Counted from the stretch's first letter, positions 5,882 to 12,878 are shown. The stretch: DNA of 12,878 nt from JBEINZ01 sp040377825 (GCA_040377825.1 JBEINZ010000062.1:1-12878); one strand, 5' to 3'. Program-made: numbers and translations. Notes: generated by a model from the sequence alone, not told the origin.

Positions 5882-7597
5882 ATGCGGTACATGTTTATGG
5901 TTTTTGCTTGTTGTTTAGCGGTAATTCCAAAATCAGGAACGGCGCAGACGGCTGGACAACTGACGTCACGTACATTTAAGCCAGACTCGTTGCAGGCGAG
6001 TGAGGCGATTGCTATCGAGGCCCCGGAGTCCTATGAGGCCACCCCGAACGGGCCGCAAACCTTGATCAGACTGGCGGGGATGGTTCTTGATGGCGCCCCG
6101 CCGACGCCGGCAACGCAAGTCGATAGCATTCGAGAGCGGCTTCTGGCTGGCCCCGTGTCGGGAGCCGATATCGTTCGAGCAGCACGAGCACTCGAACGCA
6201 GCTATAGCGCCGACGGGTTCGTCTTCGTCCGCGTCATTCTTCCCCCGCAAACCCTCACCGACGGCGCCACGCTTCGATTCGAAGTGGTCGACGGGTTTAT
6301 TGACCAGATTGACCTTGAAAAAGTTCCCGTCGCTGTTCGCGCTCGAGTGGAGGCAGTTGTCGCGTCACTCAAGGGGCGACGCGGGTTGACGAAGGTCGAT
6401 ATCGAACGCCGCCTTCTCTTGGCCGGACAGACCCCGGGGCTCATCCTGCGATCGACGCTCGCACCCGGAGGCGCCCATGGCGCGACGACGCTGGTACTCG
6501 AGGGCTCCCATCGGCCGCTCGGCGGCTTTGCCCGCGTCGACAATACGCCTTCGCAGGCGATGGGTCGGCTCGATTTCGGCTTTGGGATCGACGCGAATGC
6601 CATCTTCGGCATCGGCGATCTGACTTATCTCAGGGCGTCCGGTTTTGCCGGCGACCGTTTCGAGGCCTTCTTCGCGGACAGGCCGCGCAGCCGGTCGCTC
6701 GCGGCCGGCGTCGTTGTGCCACTCAATGACGATGGACTTTCTTTGAATATCGAAATCGCCAATTCCCGCGTCACACCGGAAAATGGGTTTGTCCAAACAC
6801 AAAGCGAGTTCGAGAGACTGTCACTGCGCCTTCGTCAGGCCCTCGCCCTCACGCGGGCGGGGACGCTCGATGTCGAGGCGTCGTTCGACATCGCGCGTGA
6901 GGAGCAATGGCTCCTGCCGGACGGTGGCGGCCGCGATCCGCTCTCGCTCGATCGGACACGCGTGGCGAGGTTATCTCTCGATGGATCTCTCATACCGAGT
7001 TGGGGAGGCGTTTTCACATGGCGCGCGACGGCCTCCTTCGGCTTGCCAGGTCTCGGCGCGCGATCGGCCGTGGATGCCTTGCCGAGCCTCCCACTGTCGC
7101 GCGAGGGGGCTGATTCTGTCTTTCAGAAGGTCGAAGCAACGGCCGACTATGCCCGATCGGTGGCCGAAAACTTAGCCATCGATCTAAGGGCTCGGGTGCA
7201 GCATGCCTTTGGCGATCCACTTCTGCGATCCGAGCAAATCGGTATCACCTCATCGAGCGGGCTTTCGACATTCGATGCCGGCTCGATGAGCGGCGACGCC
7301 GGATGGGTCTTGCGTGGCGAGATTTCCGCGCCTCAAGTCTTCATGAACGGTGAGATCTTCTCGCAGCTGCTTCCCTACGCCTTTGCCGCGGTCGGCGCGG
7401 TTTACGTTGCTCGGCCAACAAGCCTGGAGAGATCGCATACCGCCGGGACGTCTTTTGGCGTCGGTGTGAGGTTGATGGCCTCCGGTAATCAAATGGATCC
7501 GAGCACCACCTTTGCGATCGAGTTCGGGCGGCAACATCGCTCTGATCGGGCGATGTCATCGCATCGGATTACCTTTACGGCGGCCACCCGCTTCTAG
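5882..7597 (+). CDS. ShlB/FhaC/HecB-family two-partner secretion transporter (TpsB)
   Basis: This is an outer-membrane beta-barrel of the Omp85 superfamily that exports the TpsA protein encoded next door. From the ATG at 5882 it is 571 residues, normal for the family. Its parts are a signal peptide (about 1-21, ending GTA), a first POTRA (ShlB type, about 60-135), a second POTRA (about 136-210) and a barrel (about 211-571) ending in phenylalanine (TAATRF), as outer-membrane proteins do. Upstream TTG (5858) and GTG (5870) starts are possible; no start has a clear ribosome-binding site. The L6 motif normally VRGF/Y reads LSTF (461-464). The partner FxDxG barrel motif reads FAAVG (501-505), so both the Arg and the Asp are missing. 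The tpsA gene follows after 122 bp, forming a tpsB-tpsA pair. Confidence 0.93.
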   Translation: MRYMFMVFACCLAVIPKSGTAQTAGQLTSRTFKPDSLQASEAIAIEAPESYEATPNGPQTLIRLAGMVLDGAPPTPATQVDSIRERLLAGPVSGADIVRAARALERSYSADGFVFVRVILPPQTLTDGATLRFEVVDGFIDQIDLEKVPVAVRARVEAVVASLKGRRGLTKVDIERRLLLAGQTPGLILRSTLAPGGAHGATTLVLEGSHRPLGGFARVDNTPSQAMGRLDFGFGIDANAIFGIGDLTYLRASGFAGDRFEAFFADRPRSRSLAAGVVVPLNDDGLSLNIEIANSRVTPENGFVQTQSEFERLSLRLRQALALTRAGTLDVEASFDIAREEQWLLPDGGGRDPLSLDRTRVARLSLDGSLIPSWGGVFTWRATASFGLPGLGARSAVDALPSLPLSREGADSVFQKVEATADYARSVAENLAIDLRARVQHAFGDPLLRSEQIGITSSSGLSTFDAGSMSGDAGWVLRGEISAPQVFMNGEIFSQLLPYAFAAVGAVYVARPTSLERSHTAGTSFGVGVRLMASGNQMDPSTTFAIEFGRQHRSDRAMSSHRITFTAATRF

Positions 7598-7719
7598 ATA
7601 AATGAATTAAAGAAAATTACTTAAGTCATTGAAATCCTGAGATATAACTCGTTGTACCGACCTATTCGGTGCCTTTGAGAAGCTTATCGAGATGCGTTAA
7701 CGACCTCAGTGAGTTGCTT
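7598..7719 (+). promoter_or_regulatory. tpsB-tpsA intergenic leader with hairpin and possible promoter
   Basis: A 7-bp stem (7654-7660 GTACCGA with 7666-7672 TCGGTGC, one G-U pair) closes a 5-nt loop about 48 nt before the TpsA start. TATAAC at 7643-7648 resembles a -10 box, but no good -35 lies at the right distance. The hairpin may mark the 5' end of a tpsA transcript or modulate TpsA expression relative to TpsB. No U-tract follows, so it does not look like a terminator. Confidence 0.3.
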
Positions 7720-10700
7720 ATGTCCAATCTTCGTCGTCTATCGTTAGCTTTGCTTGCAACCACTGCCCTCACCGGTTTTCCCGAGGCTCGCGCCGATCCT
7801 TTACCCAGCGGGCCATCGGTCGCAGCCGGGTCCGTCTCGATCCAGCGCACCGGGACGAACGCGTTGACCATCCATCAGTCGAGCGCCAATGCGGTCGTCA
7901 ACTGGCGGGATTTCTCGATTGCGGCCGATGCGCGTGTGGTTGTCGATCAACCATCCGCGCAATCGATCTTGCTCAACCGCGTTAACGGCTCGGCGACGTC
8001 GACGATCGCGGGCCAACTCTCGGCGAATGGCCACGTCTATCTCGTCAATCCAAATGGCATCGTGATTACCAAAACCGGGATCATCGATACCGGCGCCTTC
8101 GTCGCTTCGACGCTCGACATTACCGACCGAGATTTAGCTGCAGGTCGATTAAGCTTCACCGGTAAGGGGCAGTCAGCCGCGATCACCAATGCCGGAACGA
8201 TCGAGATCCGCCAGGGCGGTTACGCGGCCTTGCTCGCGGGCGCCGTCGACAATTCCGGAACAATTTCGGTGCCGGCCGGACGGGTAGGGCTTGCGTCGGG
8301 CGAAGCGATCACTCTTGATCCCACGGGCGACGGTTTTCTGCAGGTCGCCATCCCGACGATCGGATCGTCCCGGAAAGCCCTCGTTGAGCATTCCGGCAGA
8401 ATCCGCGCCGATGGTGGCCGCGTCGAGATCAAGGCTGCCGCGGCGCGTTCGCTGGCGCGCGAGGCCATCAATCTTTCCGGCAGCGTCGAGGCGCGAACCA
8501 TTTCCTCCGGGCCTGGCGTGATCGTGATCGGTGGCGGCGAAGGCGCCGTTGGCGTTTCCGGCCGCCTCAACGCGGCGGTTTCCAACTCTGGCCGATTGGC
8601 GTCAAACAGCGGCAAAGGTGGCGCGATCACCGTCACCGGACGCGTGATCGAACTTAAGGGCGCTGAGTTGAACGCATCTGGCGCCACGCGTGGCGGCTCC
8701 ATCCGGGTTGGCGGCGACTGGCAGGGCAGGGGCACGCTTCAAACGGCCGAAGCCGTCGCTGTCGATCAGAATAGTCGCATCGTCGCGGATGCCGCTCGTA
8801 CCGGTTTCGGCGGCGACGTGGTGATCTGGTCGAACTCTTCGACAAGATTCGCCGGAACGATTTCTGCTCGAGGATTTAGCGGAGGTGGCGAGGCGGAGGT
8901 TTCGTCCAAGGGAATTCTCGACTTTACCGGATTTGCGGATCTAAGAGGATCGAACGGCCCGGCCGGCCGCCTCTTGCTTGATCCCGAGGACATCGTGATC
9001 GCGGCGGCGAACCCTGGTGGTTCTGCATCCTTTGTGTCTACCGCGACGCTTCAGAGCCAACTCGCGGCCGCCAGCGTCACGATTCAGACGTCGGCATCGG
9101 GAACCGGCAATGGCGACATAACAGTTTCAGATCCGGTTTCCTGGAGCGCCAACAATAACCTGAAGCTTAGCGCGCATCGGACTATCAACGTCAATGCGGC
9201 GATAGCCACGAGCGGAACGGGCGGAATTTCTCTGCGTGCCGATTCCAACGGCTCCGGGACAGGCACGGTCGCATTCGGCGGCGCGGGCAGCTTAAATCTC
9301 AATGGTGGCGGTGCGTCGATCTATTACAATCCGACCTTAGCCGGCGGCGGCGCCCAGGATTCGGCGAGCGTCAACGCCGTGAGCTACCTCAACCCGACCA
9401 ACTACTCGGCAAAAGTTACTGGCGGCACGTTGACGGCCTCGATGCTCGTCAACACGGTCTACGATCTGCAAAACATTCTGAATGCCAGTGACGGGCAATT
9501 CGCCCTTGGAAAATCAATCGATGCAAGCTTGACGTCGACTTGGAACGCCGGCGCCGGCTTCGCACCGTTGCTACTGGTAGACAATGCCATTTTAGACGGG
9601 TTAAACCATACCATCAGCGGCCTTACAATTAACACGCCTCTATCGGCATTCGTAGGCCTCGTTGCCGTGAGCTCCTCCATAAGTTCGCCGATTAAAATAA
9701 AGAATCTTGGCCTCGTGGGCGGCTCCATCACCGGTAACAACTTTACCGGTGCCCTAATCGGCCACAATAATGGTGCCGTGGTTTCAAACGTCTACTCAAC
9801 AGCTGCCGTTACTGGAACGAGCAACGTCGGCGGCTTGATTGGATATAATTTTTCAACGCTGACGAACACTTTCGCATCGGGTTCAGTTTCCGGCACCTCG
9901 GCAGTCGGTGGATTGGTCGGATACAATGCGGGCACCATCGCGAATGCTTACGCCAAGGGTATGGTAACCGGCCCAAATTACACGGGCGGGCTCGCAGGTC
10001 GTAATACTGGTTCTATTACCAACGCCTATGCCGAAGGTTCGGTCAGCGGTACCAGTCGGATCGGCGGGCTCATTGGTGAGAGCACAGGCACCGTTAGCAA
10101 TACCTATTCGCGTGGCGCCGTCACTGGAACGACGAATGTCGGCGGCCTCATCGGAATTAGACCCAGTGGGACCGTATCAAACTCTTATTGGAACACGACC
10201 ACATCCGGCAGGGCGACGTCCCCCGGCGGCGGGACCGGCCGCACCACCACTCAGATGCAAGACATTACGACGTACTCCACGATCTTTTCGGGCTGGGATT
10301 TCGTCAATACGTGGGCCCCGCCCAATACCGCAGCCCAAGGCGGAACCGCATTTTATCCCCAACTCTACGCGACCTCTCCCGTGATCGCCTTGAAAGGCAC
10401 CTCCACGGTGACGTTCGGACCGTCGGCACAGTCCTCGCTCGCGGTCTTAGGGGGTGTCTTGACAGGAAGTGTTCCCGCTTATGTTTTCGGCCCATCGGGC
10501 GACGCGGTCAGCCCACCGACACTGGCAACTCATACCATAACCGATACGTTTAGCCTCGGAACGAGCACCGGCGGCTATCGCAAGGTTGGGACCTACACGG
10601 TCGGCGCCCAGGCATCGACGGTGACGAGTACCCTCGGGCAAAGTTACCGGACCATCGTCGTGCCGGGCACGCTAACAATATCCAAACGCGCCCTAACGGT

Positions 10701-11649
10701 TTCGGCCACTGGCCAAAACAAGACCTACGATCGCGCAACGACGGCCTTGGTCACCCTCTCGAACGATCGCCCGACCGGCGATGTCCTGACCATGGGATAC
10801 ACAACCGCCATTTTCGCAAGTGCTGCGGCAGGCTCCGGCAAAACGATCTCGGTATCGAGGATCACGGCCGGGGGCGCTGATTTTGGCAATTACACACTCG
10901 CAAACACCACCGCGTCAGCCATCGCAACCATCACGCCGAAGGCGATCACGGTGACGGCGACCGGCCAGAACAAGATCTACGACGGCGGCCTCGCGGCGAC
11001 CGTCACGCTGTCCGGCTCGGGCGTGATTTCGGGGGATGCGGTGTCTTTCAGTGCCACCTCGGCAACCTTTAATGATCAGCATGCCGGGCAGATCAAGCCG
11101 ATTGCGGTCCTCGGGCTCCAAATGTCGGGGGGCGATGCCGCGAACTATAGCCTTACGGGGACGTCGACAACCACGACAGCTACGATCGACCGGCGCAACG
11201 CCGATGTGATTGCGGCTCACGCCCGCAAGCAATTTGGTGACGTCGACCCGCAATTGACCACGCGCTTCGCCGGAGTCGGCCTCGTAAACGGGGATACATT
11301 GACGGGCGCGGTTCAGCGGGAGCCCGGCGAAGGGTTTGGAACTTATGAGATCCTGCAGGGGACGCTTGCTCTATCGCCAGACTACGTGATGACGTTTCAC
11401 CCGGGGATTTTCAGCATCGTCGGGCTGCCGCAAGGTGAAATCGCCTCGCAGACGCAGATAACGCATGCCAAGGCGATGGCGCGGCCGGTACGGGTGGACG
11501 ATCAGGTGATCTTGATGCTGGACCCCGCTCAGCCGAACGGGTGGCTACCCGGCACGGTCGCGCCGTCGGCCGAGCACGGGCGTCCGGCGGAAGGAACGGT
11601 GGCGGCATGCGACGAAGACCCGGCTTCGCAATGCGGTTCGACGCAATAA
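7720..11649 (+). CDS. Filamentous haemagglutinin-like two-partner secretion exoprotein (TpsA) with GLUG, YDG and MBG_2-like repeats
   Basis: This is a secreted or surface-tethered beta-helical exoprotein, 1309 residues from the ATG at 7720. A GTG at 7669 is also in frame, but the ATG puts a clean signal peptide at the N-terminus (1-25, cut after ARA). The TPS domain follows (about 26-250) with the NPNGI motif at 110-114. Glycine- and serine-rich beta-helix repeats run to about 416, ending near LLLDPEDIVIAA. Six GLUG-type repeats fill about 677-824, five spaced exactly 26 residues. Two YDG-like repeats start near 992 and 1076 (shared core ATGQNK.YD), then an MBG_2-like domain (about 1157-1233). 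The only cysteines of the protein are C1297 and C1305 in the last 13 residues. No toxin or protease domain is visible, so adhesion or aggregation is the likely role. Substrate of the upstream TpsB. Confidence 0.93.
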   Translation: MSNLRRLSLALLATTALTGFPEARADPLPSGPSVAAGSVSIQRTGTNALTIHQSSANAVVNWRDFSIAADARVVVDQPSAQSILLNRVNGSATSTIAGQLSANGHVYLVNPNGIVITKTGIIDTGAFVASTLDITDRDLAAGRLSFTGKGQSAAITNAGTIEIRQGGYAALLAGAVDNSGTISVPAGRVGLASGEAITLDPTGDGFLQVAIPTIGSSRKALVEHSGRIRADGGRVEIKAAAARSLAREAINLSGSVEARTISSGPGVIVIGGGEGAVGVSGRLNAAVSNSGRLASNSGKGGAITVTGRVIELKGAELNASGATRGGSIRVGGDWQGRGTLQTAEAVAVDQNSRIVADAARTGFGGDVVIWSNSSTRFAGTISARGFSGGGEAEVSSKGILDFTGFADLRGSNGPAGRLLLDPEDIVIAAANPGGSASFVSTATLQSQLAAASVTIQTSASGTGNGDITVSDPVSWSANNNLKLSAHRTINVNAAIATSGTGGISLRADSNGSGTGTVAFGGAGSLNLNGGGASIYYNPTLAGGGAQDSASVNAVSYLNPTNYSAKVTGGTLTASMLVNTVYDLQNILNASDGQFALGKSIDASLTSTWNAGAGFAPLLLVDNAILDGLNHTISGLTINTPLSAFVGLVAVSSSISSPIKIKNLGLVGGSITGNNFTGALIGHNNGAVVSNVYSTAAVTGTSNVGGLIGYNFSTLTNTFASGSVSGTSAVGGLVGYNAGTIANAYAKGMVTGPNYTGGLAGRNTGSITNAYAEGSVSGTSRIGGLIGESTGTVSNTYSRGAVTGTTNVGGLIGIRPSGTVSNSYWNTTTSGRATSPGGGTGRTTTQMQDITTYSTIFSGWDFVNTWAPPNTAAQGGTAFYPQLYATSPVIALKGTSTVTFGPSAQSSLAVLGGVLTGSVPAYVFGPSGDAVSPPTLATHTITDTFSLGTSTGGYRKVGTYTVGAQASTVTSTLGQSYRTIVVPGTLTISKRALTVSATGQNKTYDRATTALVTLSNDRPTGDVLTMGYTTAIFASAAAGSGKTISVSRITAGGADFGNYTLANTTASAIATITPKAITVTATGQNKIYDGGLAATVTLSGSGVISGDAVSFSATSATFNDQHAGQIKPIAVLGLQMSGGDAANYSLTGTSTTTTATIDRRNADVIAAHARKQFGDVDPQLTTRFAGVGLVNGDTLTGAVQREPGEGFGTYEILQGTLALSPDYVMTFHPGIFSIVGLPQGEIASQTQITHAKAMARPVRVDDQVILMLDPAQPNGWLPGTVAPSAEHGRPAEGTVAACDEDPASQCGSTQ
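9748..10200 (+). repeat. In-frame GLUG repeat array within tpsA
   Basis: GG-L-(I/V/A)-G cores begin at 9829, 9907, 9985, 10063 and 10141, exactly 78 bp (26 codons) apart, with a diverged first copy (GALIG) at 9748, 81 bp earlier. Each unit follows the pattern GGL.G.N.G.I.NAYA.G.V.G, the GLUG motif. The units vary in DNA sequence, so they look old and selected at protein level rather than recently duplicated. Confidence 0.85.
10681..11190 (+). repeat. Two tandem YDG-like repeats within tpsA
   Basis: The peptide cores LTVSATGQNKTYD (from 10693) and ITVTATGQNKIYD (from 10945) recur 252 bp, or 84 codons, apart. Each opens a beta-sandwich-like unit of the YDG type often found in large bacterial adhesins. 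Each core is preceded by a similar linker (TISKRA and TITPKA). Confidence 0.75.
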
Positions 11650-11756
11650 CCGATGCTCATCACAGGTCGATCCTGGACGGAGGGTCTACGATTGTTTCAG
11701 CGCCTTGGCGCATCAAGCCGCGCCCAGCATCATTTGTCCTCAACCCGGACAAGGCA

Positions 11757-11785
11757 TTGACAGGGTGGGGCGCGGTCGCCATAAG
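11757..11785 (+). promoter_or_regulatory. Strong sigma-70-type promoter of the tRNA-Tyr / tRNA-Gly / tuf locus
   Basis: A consensus TTGACA (11757-11762) is followed after exactly 17 bases by CATAAG (11780-11785), which keeps the central ATAA of TATAAT. Transcription would start near 11792, about 60 nt before tRNA-Tyr. The stretch after the -10 box (AGCGCCCGCACC) is GC-rich, as in discriminators of stringently controlled stable-RNA promoters. A hairpin of 10 bp (11764-11773 with 11787-11797, one bulged base) overlaps it. Confidence 0.65.
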
Positions 11786-11852
11786 AGCGCCCGCACCGGG
11801 ATGACGCGGTCAGCGTCAATCTCGGTGGAGTTCGGGCCTTCGCGGTCCAGGC

Positions 11853-11937
11853 GGGGGAATGTCCCGAGTGGCAAAGGGGGCGGACTGTAAATCCGCTGGC
11901 TAAGCCTTCGTAGGTTCGAGTCCTACTTCCCCCACCA
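11853..11937 (+). tRNA. tRNA-Tyr (anticodon GTA)
   Basis: This is a class II tRNA. The acceptor stem pairs GGGGGAA (11853-11859) with TTCCCCC (11927-11933), followed by A and an encoded CCA (11935-11937). The anticodon stem GCGGA/TCCGC closes the loop CTGTAAA, which gives GTA, tyrosine. A long variable arm contains the stem GGC-TAA-GCC. The T arm is GTAGG-TTCGAGT-CCTAC. It is the first RNA of the tuf-linked tRNA cluster. Confidence 0.97.
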
Positions 11938-12131
11938 GCCTTCGCTCTGCGAGCCTCGGCTCGGCAAGCCTGACTGGTTTTGAATGTATCTACCAGCCCT
12001 CATCACTACCCGCATTTTGAACATTTCTGGTCGATCATCGGACCTGTGAATAGAGCGACGTCTGGTCCGACGCGAACGGATCGCGCGCGGGTCTTGCGCA
12101 TTCGGGCGGGGCAGGGCATATCTCCGCTCAC
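11938..12131 (+). other. Spacer between tRNA-Tyr and tRNA-Gly
   Basis: No gene is seen here. A small hairpin CGAGCC-TC-GGCTCG lies at 11950-11963, just after tRNA-Tyr, and could be a processing or termination element, though a U-tract is lacking. A weak promoter candidate TTGCGC (12094-12099), 17 bases, CATATC (12117-12122) sits directly before tRNA-Gly. Confidence 0.4.
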
Positions 12132-12202
12132 GCGGGTATAGCTCAATGGTAGAGCAGCAGCCTTCCAAGCTGAATACGCGGGTTCGATTCCCGCTACCCG
12201 CT
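12132..12202 (+). tRNA. tRNA-Gly (anticodon TCC)
   Basis: The acceptor stem pairs GCGGGTA (12132-12138) with TACCCGC (12195-12201), with discriminator T. The bases after it are CGG, so CCA is not encoded, unlike the other two tRNAs here. The D arm is GCTCAATGGTAGAGC. The anticodon loop CTTCCAA gives TCC, glycine. The T arm is GCGGG-TTCGATT-CCCGC. Confidence 0.97.
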
Positions 12203-12282
12203 CGGAATTGCAGTGAAAATCATGATTAATGGCCGACCGATGCTTGCACCGTCGCCGGCTTTGGCGGTGGGGGTCGAATTCA

Positions 12283-12633
12283 ATGACGATCAGCAGAGTC
12301 GGCGCGGGCAACCGCATGAGCAAGGCCGTCATCCACGGCGATAAGGTCTATCTCGCGGGCCTCACCGCGGACGCGGTGGCCGGCGGATCGGTCAAGGCTC
12401 AGACCGCCGAAATCCTCGGCATGATCGACGCGATCCTGGCCGAGGCAGGAAGCGACAAGACGCGCATTCTGAAGGCGAATATCTGGCTGACGGACATCTC
12501 GACTTGGTCGCAGATGAACGAGATCTGGGATGCTTGGGTCGTTCCAGGTCAGACCCCTGCCCGTGCCACGGTCGAAGCAAAACTCGCGGCTCCCGGCCTC
12601 GATGTTGAAATCATGGTCGAAGCCGCCATCTAA
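12283..12633 (+). CDS. RidA (YjgF/YER057c/UK114) family protein
   Basis: This encodes a small cytosolic protein of 116 residues from the ATG at 12283. RidA proteins hydrolyse reactive enamines and imines from amino-acid metabolism; some subfamilies do other deaminase chemistry. Recognisable features are the opening RMSKAVIHGDKVYLAG (11-26), the helix KAQTAEILGMIDAIL (38-52), and PAR...VEA (92-99), which keeps the catalytic arginine (R94) equivalent to Arg105 of E. coli RidA. The C-terminus (EIMVEAAI) carries a glutamate-rich strand. The frame stays open to 12229, but that start overlaps the tRNA-Gly flank with unlikely sequence. The wording of the core resembles the RidA-like subgroup common in alphaproteobacteria rather than housekeeping RidA, so the substrate is uncertain. 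It sits between tRNA-Gly and tuf. Confidence 0.92.
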   Translation: MTISRVGAGNRMSKAVIHGDKVYLAGLTADAVAGGSVKAQTAEILGMIDAILAEAGSDKTRILKANIWLTDISTWSQMNEIWDAWVVPGQTPARATVEAKLAAPGLDVEIMVEAAI

Positions 12634-12675
12634 AGGGCGCGCTCGCTGCCGCCTGACCAAGTCTGCGAAAGGGAC

Positions 12676-12704
12676 TTGAACCTTTTCGCGAAACCCACTA
12701 TCCG
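12676..12704 (+). promoter_or_regulatory. Candidate promoter for tuf
   Basis: TTGAAC (12676-12681) is followed after 17 bases by TATCCG (12699-12704), a reasonable sigma-70-type match upstream of tuf. It would give a leader of about 47 nt that contains a GC-rich hairpin (CCGGC-CTGG-GCCGG, about 12721-12734) just ahead of the ribosome-binding site. tuf may therefore be transcribed both from here and from the upstream tRNA promoter. Confidence 0.4.
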
Positions 12705-12757
12705 GACGCCCTGTTTGTTCCCGGCCTGGGCCGGACTCCTGCGAGGATTGGACCAAG

Positions 12758-12878
12758 ATGGCCAAAGAGAAATTCAACCGCGACAAGCCGCACTGCAACA
12801 TCGGGACGATTGGTCACGTCGACCATGGGAAGACGTCTTTGACGGCGGCGATCACGAAGGTGCTCGCGGAGTCTGGCG
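12758..12878 (+). CDS. tuf: Translation elongation factor Tu (partial, N-terminus only)
   Basis: The first 40 residues of EF-Tu are present; the gene runs off the window. EF-Tu carries aminoacyl-tRNA to the ribosome in a GTP-dependent way. The sequence begins MAKEKFNRDKPHCNIGTIG and contains the P-loop GHVDHGKT (19-26), diagnostic for this GTPase. AGGA at 12744-12747 is the likely ribosome-binding site, 10 nt before the ATG. The tRNA-Tyr / tRNA-Gly genes upstream match the tufB-type context, which is usually followed by tRNA-Trp, secE and nusG. Confidence 0.98.
   Translation, partial: MAKEKFNRDKPHCNIGTIGHVDHGKTSLTAAITKVLAESG

Noticed and set aside
9829..10200. The 78-bp periodic repeats as a CRISPR-like or tandem DNA repeat
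   Set aside because: The units are in frame, diverged in DNA, and conserved only as the GLUG protein motif.
11434..11649. A polymorphic-toxin C-terminus on TpsA with an immunity gene downstream
   Set aside because: After the MBG_2-like domain only a short low-complexity tail with two cysteines remains, and no small immunity-type gene follows before tRNA-Tyr.
11764..11797. GC-rich hairpin downstream of tpsA as an intrinsic terminator
   Set aside because: No U-tract follows and a near-consensus promoter overlaps it, so a terminator call is not supported on its own.
12006..12332. A 108-residue minus-strand open frame over tRNA-Gly
   Set aside because: It contains the same type of antisense-tRNA artefact (AGIEPAYSAWKAAALPLS) and overlaps the RidA gene start.

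Overview
The window looks like chromosomal DNA of an alphaproteobacterium, most likely Hyphomicrobiales (a Beijerinckiaceae-like lineage is my guess; nothing here proves the family). The evidence is the GC-rich coding DNA, a tRNA-Tyr / tRNA-Gly / RidA / tuf run, and a promoter matching the sigma-E (RpoE-ChrR) type known from Rhodobacter.

Positions 1-4937 (minus strand) carry a light and oxidative-damage module. In transcription order it has a thioredoxin-2-like protein with a changed active site, a class I DNA photolyase, a FAD-dependent amine-oxidase-like oxidoreductase, a DUF1365 protein, and a cyclopropane-fatty-acid-synthase-family methyltransferase cut off by the window start. A TGATCC-N18-TAAAG promoter sits between the thioredoxin-like gene and the photolyase, and its -35 box contains the stop codon of the thioredoxin-like gene. 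The last four genes look like one operon that repairs DNA and modifies membrane acyl chains after photo-oxidative stress.

Positions 4938-5857 are AT-rich and mostly non-coding. They hold tRNA-Val(TAC), a possible three-way-junction structure (5168-5273) and a perfect 12-bp palindrome (5703-5714). Positions 5858-11649 (plus strand) are a complete two-partner secretion locus: an outer-membrane TpsB transporter followed by a 1309-residue TpsA exoprotein with an N-terminal TPS domain, a 26-residue GLUG repeat array, two YDG-like repeats and an MBG_2-like domain. TpsB lacks both halves of the hallmark L6 Arg / barrel Asp pair. TpsA's only two cysteines lie in its last 13 residues, which suggests an HMW1-like surface anchor.

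Positions 11650-12878 (plus strand) are a translation locus. A strong sigma-70-like promoter precedes tRNA-Tyr(GTA) and tRNA-Gly(TCC), then comes a RidA-family gene and the start of tuf (EF-Tu), which has its own candidate promoter. There is no CRISPR array, insertion sequence, integrase or rRNA that I can see.
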